The notes beneath the pieces were generated by a model that did no database searches, had not been told where the DNA came from, and saw nothing but the letters and a program-made list of their open reading frames with translations. A stretch of 64,000 nt of DNA from JAKZVK01 sp965237575 (lineage in GTDB: Bacteria > Acidobacteriota > Terriglobia > Bryobacterales > UBA6623): positions 496,001 to 560,000 of the forward strand of contig CBDEGI010000002.1 in assembly GCA_965237575.1 (NCBI GenBank), given 5' to 3'. A program made the translations under genes and the position numbers. Shown here piece after piece: positions 35,597 to 43,979 of this stretch; within the stretch, counting starts at the first letter, position 1, and every line of letters starts with the position of its first letter.

Positions 35597-36844
35597 ATGG
35601 AGGACTACCCTCGGAACCTGACGGAATTCGAGGCCCGTTTCAGCAGTGAGGAGGCCTGCCGGGAATATTTGTTCCGGCTGCGCTGGCCCGACGGTTTCCG
35701 CTGTCCGGGTTACGGGGGTGGAAAATCGTGGCCCTTGCGAAAAGTGCTGCTGCAATGCGCGGCGTGTGGGCGCCAGACCTCGGTGACCGCGGGGGACGAT
35801 CTTTCAGGACACGCGCACTCCTTTGCCGTTGTGGTTTCGTGCGATGTGGTGGGTCACCACCCAAAAGAACGGGGCCAGCGCTCTGGGGCTTCAAAGAGTG
35901 TTGGGGCTTAACAGGTACGAAACGGCCTGGACGTGGCTGCACAAAATGCGGCGCGCGATGGTGCGGCCGGGACGAGATCTGCTGGCCGGGAGAGTGGAAG
36001 TCGATGAAAGCTACCTGGGCGGACTCGAAGAGGGCCTGCGGGGCCGAAACCTGAAAAACAAAGCGTTGATCGCAGTGGCCGCTCAACAGGAGGGGAGGGG
36101 CCTCGGACGGATTCGCATGAAGAGGATCGAGGATGCCTCGGGCCAGAGCCTGGTGCCTTTCGTGGAGGAGTGCATCGAGCTGGGCAGCGTGGTGCTTACC
36201 GACGGCTGGCCCGGTTACTGTGGGTTGGAAAAGGAGGGCTTCATTCATGAGGTCACCGTGGTCAGCAGGCAGGAGAAATCCGCGTCCGAATTGATGCCCG
36301 GCGTCCACCGCGTCATGTCGCTGCTCAAGCGCTGGCTGTTGGGAACCCATCAAGGCGCGGTGAGTCCCAAGCATCTGGACTACTACCTCGACGAGTTCAC
36401 CTTCCGTTTTAACCGCCGCAAATCCAGAAACCGAGGCAAACTCTTCTATCGGCTCGTTCAGCAGGCAGTAGCCGTGGAGCCTGCGACTTACAAGATGATT
36501 GTTCGCCCAGTCACGAAACCCAAGAAAATCCCTAAACCACAAAAATGGGGTATCCACTTGACTCAGGTAGCCCCTAGGCGTTGTGGTTTGGTCGATCCAT
36601 GGACGCCAGCACACTGCACCCAGAATGCACCCTGGGGCGCCAGACGCCGGTCTGCAGGCAATTGGGCCACGAGGCTGCGTTTCGGGCCGATCAAGGATTA
36701 CGCACGCGCCATGGCCATCGCAGGCTTGGAAACGTGGTGCTATCGGCAAGCCTTTCCGGGGGCCGCCAATGGCCAACCACAGTATGTTGTGGTCACCTGA
36801 GTCAAATGGATACCCCACTACCACAAAATATGGGGGCTACCTGA
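35597..36844 (+). pseudogene. IS1595-family transposase, frameshifted and tail-altered
   Basis: The N-terminal part EDYPRNLTEFEARFSSEEAC and YLFRLRWPDGFRCPGYGGGK is followed by CAACGRQTSVTAG, then an extra G in the GGGGG run near 35795 shifts frame. The rest (TIFQDTRTPLPLWFRAMWWV, RVEVDESYLGGLEEG, LTDGWPGYCGLEKEGFIHEV, PGVHRVMSLLKRWLLGTHQG) continues in the next frame. The first zinc-ribbon pair is CPGY where CPxC is expected. MITE-A replaces the last codons; with it removed the protein ends KIPKPQNMGAT at 36844. Probably inactive, although programmed frameshifting at the G-run cannot be excluded. Confidence 0.9.
36544..36819. mobile_element. MITE-A copy 2 (276 bp), nested in the IS1595 element
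   Basis: Target duplication ACCACAAA at 36536-36543 and 36820-36827. The interior is identical by eye to copies 3 and 4. Inserted 20-25 bp from the right inverted repeat of the IS, extending the transposase frame by ~85 residues. Confidence 0.93.
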
Positions 36845-37108
36845 GTCAACCGAATACCCCTCTTTCAATTTTTCGGAATCCCGGAGTCGGCCCCCCCAGT
36901 TGTACCCGAGCAGGGCTTCACCGCCGAGCCGGGTCACGGCGGACTCGGGGAATCCACACTGGCACCGTTCCCACGCAGACCGTTTGGTTCGCCACAGCCG
37001 TCGTCGAGTGGCAGCGGACAGCACGCCGTGCAAGCATGGTTCGGCGCTGGACGTGGGATGGGTGAACGCTTCGCTGTCAGGGTGGATTTGGGGCCGTGAG
37101 CGAAAGTA

Positions 37109-37290
37109 TGCAGGCCCTCGTACCGCCCGCCCACGCTAGAATGTTGGGCGCAAGCGTCACCGTCGGATAGGTACCGAGAAACAATTTCTCATTGAGAAAT
37201 GCGCCGTCGGAACCACCGGAACGCAGTCGCCGAGCGGGTCGAAATCGAGTCCCATCAGAGGCTACCGAGACTCTGGACCGATTCCGAGTG
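37109..37290. repeat. intergenic repeat block R1, copy 2
   Basis: Begins CTCGTACCGCCCGCCCACGC, then CTAGAATGTTGGGCG, CCGTCGGATAGGTACCGAGA, the small palindrome GAGAAACAATTTCTC, AAATCGAGTCCCATCAGAGG and GAGACTCTGGACCGATTCCG, and joins directly to the kinase promoter. It is closest to the copy at 59561. Confidence 0.8.
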
Positions 37291-37325
37291 ACATCGGTTG
37301 TTATCACCACGTATCTGAATCGCGC

Positions 37326-37331
37326 TAGAAT
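37326..37331 (+). promoter_or_regulatory. -10-like TAGAAT, kinase-type promoter now upstream of the RidA gene
   Basis: Conserved ACATCGGTTGTT block upstream; nine bases to the GTG at 37341. The next intact gene is the triple-RidA gene at 37396, so the promoter appears to have been taken over. Confidence 0.65.
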
Positions 37332-37340
37332 CGGTGTGTC

Positions 37341-37379
37341 GTGATCGGCTCCACCATCTCGCATTACCGCATTCCGTGA
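37341..37379 (+). pseudogene. 12-codon kinase-start relic (leader peptide)
   Basis: VIGSTISHYRIP then TGA. The stop is created where the kinase would read RIxEKLGEGG. It ends 16 bases before the ATG of the RidA gene and so would now behave as a leader peptide of that message. Confidence 0.8.
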
Positions 37380-37395
37380 GCGCCTGGGAGAGCCC

Positions 37396-38625
37396 ATGCG
37401 ATTGATTCCAGTTCTCACCACACTGCTCTTTACGCTTTCTCATCTGCCCGCCCAGTTTCAGCCGGTGCTACCAGCCGGCGGTCCACGTGTGGACGGCCCC
37501 TACGCGCCCGGTCTCTGGGCGGGTGACTACCTCTACATCTCGGGTCTAGGACCCGGCGATGACAGTGGGCAGATCCCCGACGGTGTTGAAGCACAGGCGC
37601 GACAGGTTTTCGAAAACACGAAATCGGTTGTTGAGGCCGCTGGCCTGACGATGGAACACGTCGTCTATACCCATGTCTACCTGCGCGACATGGACCACTA
37701 CGAAAGCATGAACCGGGTCTACGGTGACTACTTCCCGAAGGCTCCTCCCGCGCGAGCCGTACTGGGGATTGCGGGACTTCGCGGTGGAGCCCTGATTGAT
37801 GCGAAGGCCGTCGCCGTGCGTCATCTTTATCAGAAGACGCCTGTTCAGATTCCAGGCTTTGATCCTGAGGAGCCCTACTCTCCCGGCATCGTCACCCACG
37901 ATCAGGTCTATGTCTCGGCAATGCCCGGACGCGACCGATCCTCCGGACGTGTCCCGGATGATCCGGCCGAGCAAGTTCAGTTGGCTCTAGATGGAATGAA
38001 CCAGGTTCTACAAGCCGCGGGGCTGGATCTGAGACACATGGTGTTCGTAAACCCGTTCCTGACGAAGGGCCTGCCGGCGGGTGTCATGAACGAGGTGTAC
38101 GCCCGCCACTGGGCGTTTGGGACGGCACCGGGCCGTGGCACCATCTTTGTCGTGAGTCTGCCCCACAATGCGCAAATCGAATACACCGGCGTTGCCGTTC
38201 GCGACCTCTCGAAACGCATGGTCGTGTATCCGAAAAACTTCAGGACGAGCGCGACGGCAAGCCCCTGCGTCCTTGGTGGAGAGTTCATGTATTGTTCGGG
38301 CAAGTCCGGATTTATCACCGGTGTTAACGGTGGTATCTTCAGCCCCGACGTAGGTATTCAGCTTCGTCAGTCGATGCGGAATTTGCTCGACAGCCTTGAG
38401 GAAGTGGGGTTGGACTTCAGCAGTACCGTTGCGACCACGTTGTACTTGGACAACATCAACGAGCATGAGGCGGCAACCTCCATCTACAAGCTCTACTTCC
38501 GGGCCCCCCCGCCGGCTCAGGCCGCGTTGCAACAGATTCCGTCCGTTGCACGAAGAGAAGGCCGCGAAGGCCGCTGGCCAGGGATTGAGCAACTAACGCT
38601 GATCGCCTACAAACCACAGAACTAA
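37396..38625 (+). CDS. exported protein with three tandem RidA (YjgF/UK114) domains
   Basis: 409 residues; signal MRLIPVLTTLLFTLSHLPAQ. Three RidA-like units at about 30-145, 150-270 and 280-405: PYAPGLWAGDYLYISGLGPG..., PYSPGIVTHDQVYVSAMPGR... and SPCVLGGEFMYCSGKSGF.... RidA trimers deaminate reactive enamines/imines and share an active-site Arg; the usual RVx motif in the third strand appears as PPARAVLGIAGL in unit 1 only. One polypeptide could form a whole pseudo-trimer. Export is unusual for RidA, which is normally cytosolic. It sits between two insertion elements and behind a kinase-type promoter. Confidence 0.85.
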   Translation: MRLIPVLTTLLFTLSHLPAQFQPVLPAGGPRVDGPYAPGLWAGDYLYISGLGPGDDSGQIPDGVEAQARQVFENTKSVVEAAGLTMEHVVYTHVYLRDMDHYESMNRVYGDYFPKAPPARAVLGIAGLRGGALIDAKAVAVRHLYQKTPVQIPGFDPEEPYSPGIVTHDQVYVSAMPGRDRSSGRVPDDPAEQVQLALDGMNQVLQAAGLDLRHMVFVNPFLTKGLPAGVMNEVYARHWAFGTAPGRGTIFVVSLPHNAQIEYTGVAVRDLSKRMVVYPKNFRTSATASPCVLGGEFMYCSGKSGFITGVNGGIFSPDVGIQLRQSMRNLLDSLEEVGLDFSSTVATTLYLDNINEHEAATSIYKLYFRAPPPAQAALQQIPSVARREGREGRWPGIEQLTLIAYKPQN

Positions 38626-38732
38626 GCCCGGATTTCCGATTTGACCGTTGCCTGCTAACCAACCGGGCACTCTCAGCGCCCTTACAGATGCGGGTTTGAG
38701 CGCAGCGCAAGAGAGCGGGAGGGCGACACCCA

Positions 38733-40065
38733 GTGGGTGACAAAGAGCAGAGGGCATTTCAGCTATCGTTCAACGGATTTCTGAAGGTCGATTTCCAAGG
38801 CTCGCGGGTGACCTCCGATGGCGGGCTTCTTCTCGTCCGAGAACTGGACGAGCGGCTCGGAGTGGGCAAGCTGATCGACGAGCATCTGACGGATTCGCGA
38901 CAAGGCTCGAACAAGAAGTTCCCGCTGGCCGATCTGGTGCGACAGTCGGTCTACAGCCGACTCGCAGGCTACGAGGACCTCAACGATGCCGTTCGTGTCT
39001 CCGCCGATCCGACGTTTCGCTTGCTGGGCTCGAAGAAAAACTGGGATCGCGGTGGGGCGCTCACCTCGCGACGGCAAAGTTTTGAGGCAGAGCTGCTGGC
39101 CAGTGAAGAAAACCTGCTTGGGTTGATGGCGGTGAACCGCGAGTTGGTCGCTCAAGCCGAAGCGCAGGACCAGTCCGAGCGCGTCGTGCTCGATATGGAC
39201 TCCACCGAGAGCCCGGTCCACGGTCAGCAGGAAGGCAGTGCCTACAACGGGCACTTCGAGTCCACCTGCTAGCACCCGCTGTTGCTGTTCAACCAGCACG
39301 GCGATTGTCTGGCGGCGAAACTGCGAGCGGGCAACGTCTCCAGCGCCGAGGACTGGGACGAGTTGCTGCTGCCCGAGATCGAGCGCCAACAGGCCGAAGG
39401 GAAACACGTGACGTTCCGGGCCGACGCCGCCTTCGCCAAGCCGGAGATTTACGAAGCGTTGGAGCAGCGTGGCGTGGACTATGTGATTCGCATGCCGGCC
39501 AACAAGAACCTGGAGTTGGAGATCGAAGATATTCTGTTCCGTCCGCCGGGCAGGCCGAGCGCCAAGCCGCTGGTGCGCTACAAGAGCTTCCGCTACCAAG
39601 CCGCGAGCTGGTCCAAGCCCCGACGGATCGTCGCCAAGGTCGAGCTTCATCCCCGGCGAGTTGTTTGCGCGACCCGGCTTCCTGGTAACCAACAAGGCCT
39701 TGCCGAGCCGCTCGGTGGTGTGCTTTTACAACAAACGCGGCACCGCCGAACAGTGGATCAAGGAAGGCAAGCAGGCCACGAGCTGGACGCGGCTGTCGTG
39801 CCATCGCTTTCGAGCGAACGAGGTGCGGCTGCAACTGAGCGTGCTGGCTTACACCCTGGGCAACTTGTGGCGGCGGTTCGGACTGCCGAGCAGGATCAAG
39901 AGTTGGTCGCTGACGACCTTGCAACACAGGTTAATGAAGACGGGCGGTCGGCTCGTCAAGCACGCCCGCTATTACTGGCTGCTGCTGGCGGAGGGGCATC
40001 TGAACCGGCGGCTGTTCGGTGACATGCTCAGGCGGCTCGCGGCGCTACCAGTGCCAGGCGGGTAG
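38733..40065 (+). pseudogene. IS1380-family transposase, nonsense and frameshift
   Basis: Starts at a GTG at 38733 in a GTGGGTGACAAAG context. Homologous throughout to the gene at 33812-35143 in inverted orientation. TAG at 39270-39272 replaces a Tyr codon (FESVCYHPLLLF becomes FESTC-stop-HPLLLF), and one or more bases are lost near 39645-39660, after which FARPGFLVTNKALPSRSVV to LRRLAALPVPGG follows in another frame. It cannot make a functional transposase by itself. Confidence 0.92.
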
Positions 40066-40335
40066 CTAGCGACGGGCTGCGACGGACAAGAGACGCCGAG
40101 TTGCTGAAGAGCGAACTACTAGGGAGCAGTGTCGGCGAAAAGCCCCCCAGCGAGTTGGAACGCGGCGATGAAGCGGCATTCAGCGACCGAATCGGGGGCG
40201 AACGGGGCATCGACCGTGAGAGGAGAACCAAGGTCTTGCATCCGAGCCGCGGATGGGAGCACCCTGACCGTGTCGGGATGGCCAAAACGGAAATCCCGGC
40301 TAAGTGTTCCGGTGCGATCTCTTTTGGAGTACGGC
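40066..40335. other. spacer without recognisable gene
   Basis: Lies between the dead IS1380 copy and the lipoprotein gene. Open in several frames, but nothing resembles a known family. The last bases carry the GGAG ribosome binding site of the next gene. Confidence 0.4.
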
Positions 40336-42273
40336 ATGAAAACTAAAGTCCTTACGGCCGCCGCCTGCACTCTTGGGAGCCTGCTACTGGTTTCCTGCGG
40401 TCACCCGGAACAGGTATCAACTTCACCGTCGGTTCAATCCACGGGAACCGAGTTTAGCCGCATGCTTGTCCATTGGCGGCAGTATGTTGATCCGGGCTAC
40501 CTCGCGTTTATTGAAGAGGTACAGCCGGAGGTAGTCCAGGCGGGCTTCTACGGCGCCGACTTCTGGGCGTTGACGCACGTCCCCAAAGCAGTCAAGGGTT
40601 CTACAGCCGCGACGCAACCTGTCGATGGGGACCTCAAGGCGAGTGGAGAATTTCTCGAAAATCTCAACCGGAAACTTCACGAGCGCGGCGTCAAAGTGGT
40701 GGGTCACATCGACACCACCTATCACCTGACCGGTCTCATCGACGGTCCGGAAGGGCCACGCGAAGGCTTCTTCAAGTTCTACAACGAGCTTTGGGACGAG
40801 CAAGAGCTGGGACCGAAACCGACGGATGACCCTCTCGAACTAGTGCAACGAAAGGCCGACGGCTCACCGTACTCCACTCGCCTGGAGGGGTTCTCCCCAT
40901 GGCCGATCTACCATGGCTGCTTGAACAATCCGCATTGGCGCGCGGTGCTCAAGGCGTGGGTCAAGCGCGGTATCGAACGGGGTTTGGACGGCTTCGTTAT
41001 CAACTACTTCTACACCAACGGCTGCATGTGCCAGTACTGCCGGCGTGGCTTCAAGGAGCAACTGCGCCAGGGCTACACCCAGGAGGATCTGCGGATGCAG
41101 TTTGGCATTGAGGATCTCGAAGCGCACCAGTTCTCCGAGATCAACGGCTGGTACAAGCCAAACGAGATGACGCCACTGCGCGTCGAGGGTCAGAAATTCG
41201 CCGACCGCTCACGCAAGAGCGCGTTCGACGAGGTGTTCATCGAATATGGGAGATCGTTGAAAGCCGATCTCATCGTTGCGCAGTGGCTACACAGCTATCA
41301 GCCTGTGGCTCGTAACGACGAGCGAATGATGCTACCGCCGGACCTGTGGGCCAAGGGGGAAGACTATCTCTGGTACTGCGTCGGCAAGAACGAGTCGACC
41401 TTGCAGCTACGTTACATGCGTGGCGCCGGAGGGGACCGCCCGTACACGATCTGTCACTACGAACACGTCAAAGTTCGGGCCGCCATGGCAGAGCTAGCCG
41501 CCAACGGCGGAGCTCCCATGACGCGCCATGCTGATTTCAACAACCCGGATTCCCGCCGTGAGCTCGTGCGGTTCTTCTCCTTCATGAAACGGTATGACAG
41601 CATCTATCACGCCAATCGTATGGCCGGCGAGGCCGTCCTACTCTTCCCCCGCAGCCAGATTCAGCAAGGCCGTTTGACCAACACGCTCACGGCTTTTCAC
41701 AAAGTTGGAGACCGACTGCTCGACGATCATGTTCTGTTTGACGTCATCCCTGACGATATCGCCATGGCCGAGAGACTCAAGGGGTATCAGCGAGTGTTCA
41801 CCAGCTCGTCGGCCCATGAGATCGAGCAAGAGGCTTATAGCGGCCTGAGCCGTTTCGACGCTCCGACAACCATCCGTGTCTCCGCCAACCGCCCGGAACA
41901 GGGAGACGAGATCGACATTCACTTTGTAAACTATGCCCGCAACGAGCCTGACGACAAGAGCCGCAAAGGGTTCGTCGCGGATGAAAACCCTGTACCGGTG
42001 TCAGGCATGAAGGCCGATATTGTGATCCCAGCCGGTTTCCGCGTAACGAAAGTCGAAATGATCACACCCGAGGCGGATGAACCGGAAACCTTGCCCATCG
42101 AGCAACACGCAGGTCGGGTTCAGTTCACAGTCCCGGAAATCCTGGTCTATGGAGTGGCCCGCATCTATCTGGAACGTGGTGAGATGACACGATCCGAAGT
42201 TCACGACCGGCGGGGTCGGCTAAGTAGTATGGTTCGCCAACACCGCCCGAATACTCGATACAGCCCAGGCTAA
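40336..42273 (+). CDS. lipoprotein with glycoside-hydrolase-like TIM barrel (GH42-like), function unproven
   Basis: 645 residues from the ATG at 40336 (GGAG eight bases upstream). Lipoprotein signal MKTKVLTAAACTLGSLLLVS with lipobox LVSC. The core (FIEEVQPEVVQAGFYGADFW, FLENLNRKLHERGVKVVGHI, WRAVLKAWVKRGIERGLDGF, VINYFYTNGCMCQYCRRGFK, FIEYGRSLKADLIVAQWLHS, RPYTICHYEHVKVRAAMAEL, AAMAELAANGGAPMTRHADF) reads like a GH42/beta-galactosidase-type barrel followed by the trimerisation domain (GEAVLLFPRSQIQQG, LTAFHKVGDRLLDDHVLFDV) and a C-terminal beta domain. The CMCQYC motif is typical of such proteins in Planctomycetes and Acidobacteria. Substrate unknown; catalytic acids not assigned. Confidence 0.7.
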   Translation: MKTKVLTAAACTLGSLLLVSCGHPEQVSTSPSVQSTGTEFSRMLVHWRQYVDPGYLAFIEEVQPEVVQAGFYGADFWALTHVPKAVKGSTAATQPVDGDLKASGEFLENLNRKLHERGVKVVGHIDTTYHLTGLIDGPEGPREGFFKFYNELWDEQELGPKPTDDPLELVQRKADGSPYSTRLEGFSPWPIYHGCLNNPHWRAVLKAWVKRGIERGLDGFVINYFYTNGCMCQYCRRGFKEQLRQGYTQEDLRMQFGIEDLEAHQFSEINGWYKPNEMTPLRVEGQKFADRSRKSAFDEVFIEYGRSLKADLIVAQWLHSYQPVARNDERMMLPPDLWAKGEDYLWYCVGKNESTLQLRYMRGAGGDRPYTICHYEHVKVRAAMAELAANGGAPMTRHADFNNPDSRRELVRFFSFMKRYDSIYHANRMAGEAVLLFPRSQIQQGRLTNTLTAFHKVGDRLLDDHVLFDVIPDDIAMAERLKGYQRVFTSSSAHEIEQEAYSGLSRFDAPTTIRVSANRPEQGDEIDIHFVNYARNEPDDKSRKGFVADENPVPVSGMKADIVIPAGFRVTKVEMITPEADEPETLPIEQHAGRVQFTVPEILVYGVARIYLERGEMTRSEVHDRRGRLSSMVRQHRPNTRYSPG

Positions 42274-42451
42274 TCGCCCACGGCGAACCTGAGGCTCCAA
42301 ACCCGGAATCCCGTCCTGCCCGGGTCACGATCCTTGCTCGAACGACCTTGACCGACACGCCGCTCGTTCGTAGGATGTAGTTCGCAGCGACAGGAGCCCG
42401 TTGGTCCTCTGGACACCTCTCTTTTCTCCGGACTCCTGGTAGGTCCAGCCC

Positions 42452-42763
42452 TTGCCGATCATGCCGAAAACGCTGGGCGGGGCCGCGCTGCTTCGAGGCG
42501 TCGATTCAGTGGCCTGTCTCAGCCCGACGATCGTTTCGACGGGCGAATGGCGTACGGTCACGCAAGCCTTCTCCGCCCTCGATAACTCTGAGCCGCCGGT
42601 GCTGACTGAGTTCGCCGTTGGCGAGAGAATCCAAGTGCGCATGTCAGACGACGCCTACGTCAGATTCAGCCGCGAACCCGACAGGGAGCAAGAGTTCTAC
42701 GCGCCGAAGCATTGGTTCCTCCAAGTGACAGCGCTGAAGCCGAGGCGAAGACGTAAAGGGTAA
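42452..42763 (+). CDS. hypothetical protein, doubtful
   Basis: 103 residues. The segment LTEFAVGERIQVRMSDDAYV and EFYAPKHWFLQVTALKPRRR looks protein-like with a basic tail, but no family, signal or ribosome binding site supports it. The surrounding 42274-43000 shows no other coding sequence I recognise, so this may be a fragment. Confidence 0.25.
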   Translation: MPIMPKTLGGAALLRGVDSVACLSPTIVSTGEWRTVTQAFSALDNSEPPVLTEFAVGERIQVRMSDDAYVRFSREPDREQEFYAPKHWFLQVTALKPRRRRKG

Positions 42764-42952
42764 CGATTCAGAGGCAGCACCAGAAGTGCCTCGGCTTTGG
42801 AATCCTGGTAGATCCCGCTCTTGCTCTCGCCGACGGACACTGAGAAGCTCGTTTCTCACCAACAATCATCCATCCCCGGCGCTTGGGCCGGTGGTCGCAG
42901 AAGCGGGGAACCGTGCCGTCTCAGGCACCCGAGCGCGAAAAAATGTCATAGT

Positions 42953-43040
42953 TCATGACATCGGTTGTTCGCGACATCTATCGGCGAAGAGGTAGAATCG
43001 GACCGGCTTGATCGGCCGAACCATGTCATTACAAGACCAC
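42953..43040 (+). promoter_or_regulatory. kinase-type promoter with decayed kinase start, upstream of the peroxiredoxin
   Basis: TGACATCGGTTGTTCGCGAC, then TAGAAT at 42993-42998 and, after nine bases, TTG at 43008 (LIGRTM). The following bases (TTACAAGACCACCGGGAAGG) still resemble the kinase start (HYKITxKLGE) but with lost bases and no frame. The 1-Cys peroxiredoxin begins 194 bp further on. Confidence 0.65.
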
Positions 43041-43203
43041 CGGGAAGGTCCTTCTTGCGGGTTTTGGCTTATCATGTGTGACAGTCTCTGGACCGAGCCA
43101 TCTCTAAGCAACAGCAGCTCATCAGGAGTTGGTATAACTTCTGGTTAGGCTCGTCGGGACTCGTTCGACGTAAGCCGTCTGGAACCAACATTGGAGGCAA
43201 ACC

Positions 43204-43863
43204 ATGGGCGTACATATTGGCGACGAAGCGCCGAACTTCTCGGCCGAAACAACCGAGGGAACCATCAACTTCCATGACTGGATTGGGAATGGCTGGGCCG
43301 TTCTGTTCTCACATCCGAAGGACTTCACGCCGGTCTGCACGACCGAACTTGGCTCCGTGGCAGGTCTACACTCAGAGTTTGCCAAGCGCAACTGCAAGAT
43401 CATTGGTCTGAGTGTTGATTCGGTTGACGATCACACGGCCTGGTCCAAGGACATCGAGGAAACGCAGGGTCATGCTGTGAACTACCCACTGATCGGTGAC
43501 ACTGACCTGTCGGTGGCGAAGCTCTTTGACATGATTCACCCCAACGCGACTGGAAGCGCTGAGGGGCGAACGGCAGCTGACAACGCCACAGTGCGTTCTC
43601 TATTCGTGATCGGACCGGACAAAAAGGTCAAACTGATGATCACCTATCCGATGACTACCGGCCGCAACTTCGACGAGGTACTGCGGGTGCTCGATTCGAT
43701 GCAGTTAACCGCAAAGCACAAAGTCGCGACTCCGGCGAACTGGCGGCAGGGCGAGGACGTCATTATCGTTCCCTCCGTTTCCAAGGAAGAAGCCGAGCAG
43801 AAATATCCGGAAGGCTGGAAGGCACCGAAACCGTATCTGCGGATTGTTCCGCAGCCCGACTGA
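43204..43863 (+). CDS. 1-Cys peroxiredoxin (Prx6 type)
   Basis: 219 residues, normal length. MGVHIGDEAPNFSAETTEGT, HDWIGNGWAVLFSHPKDFTP, then VCTTELGSV with the peroxidatic Cys at about position 45, the conserved Thr two to three residues before it, and KIIGLSVDSVDDHTAW. The C-terminal dimer domain (VATPANWRQGEDVIIVPSVS, EEAEQKYPEGWKAPKPYLRI) is diagnostic of the Prx6/1-Cys group, and no resolving Cys is present. It reduces hydrogen peroxide and lipid or alkyl peroxides with an external thiol donor in the cytoplasm. GGAGG before the ATG. Monocistronic, convergent with the aminotransferase. Confidence 0.95.
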   Translation: MGVHIGDEAPNFSAETTEGTINFHDWIGNGWAVLFSHPKDFTPVCTTELGSVAGLHSEFAKRNCKIIGLSVDSVDDHTAWSKDIEETQGHAVNYPLIGDTDLSVAKLFDMIHPNATGSAEGRTAADNATVRSLFVIGPDKKVKLMITYPMTTGRNFDEVLRVLDSMQLTAKHKVATPANWRQGEDVIIVPSVSKEEAEQKYPEGWKAPKPYLRIVPQPD

Positions 43864-43979
43864 GGTCGGAGGGCGGGAGTGGTGGCACGGGAGCTTGGCC
43901 ATCACGGGTAGGGCCCAAGACGACGGTGCCCTCAGAGAGCTACCGAGCACTCCTGCTGTGCGCCGATCCCGGCTCTCCG

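Larger units (their letters stand above)
35546..36862 (+). mobile_element. IS1595-family insertion sequence, carrying a nested MITE-A
   Basis: Left end GAGGGGTATCCGGTTAACTC and right end GAGTCAACCGAATACCCCTC are inverted repeats. The flanks TTTTAATT and TTTCAATT are an 8-bp target duplication with one mismatch. Without the 276-bp MITE and its duplication the element is ~1.03 kb, the usual IS1595 size. Its termini are the closest relatives in the window of the MITE-A and MITE-B ends. Confidence 0.9.

Noticed and set aside
36544..36819. MITE-A internal open frames as genuine genes
   Set aside because: No transposase or other motif, no ribosome binding site, and the frames are open on both strands; they become coding only by fusion with interrupted genes.
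33812..40065. Composite transposon bounded by the two IS1380 copies
   Set aside because: The copies are only ~78% similar at the protein level, one carries two inactivating changes, and no target duplication at the outer ends was found.
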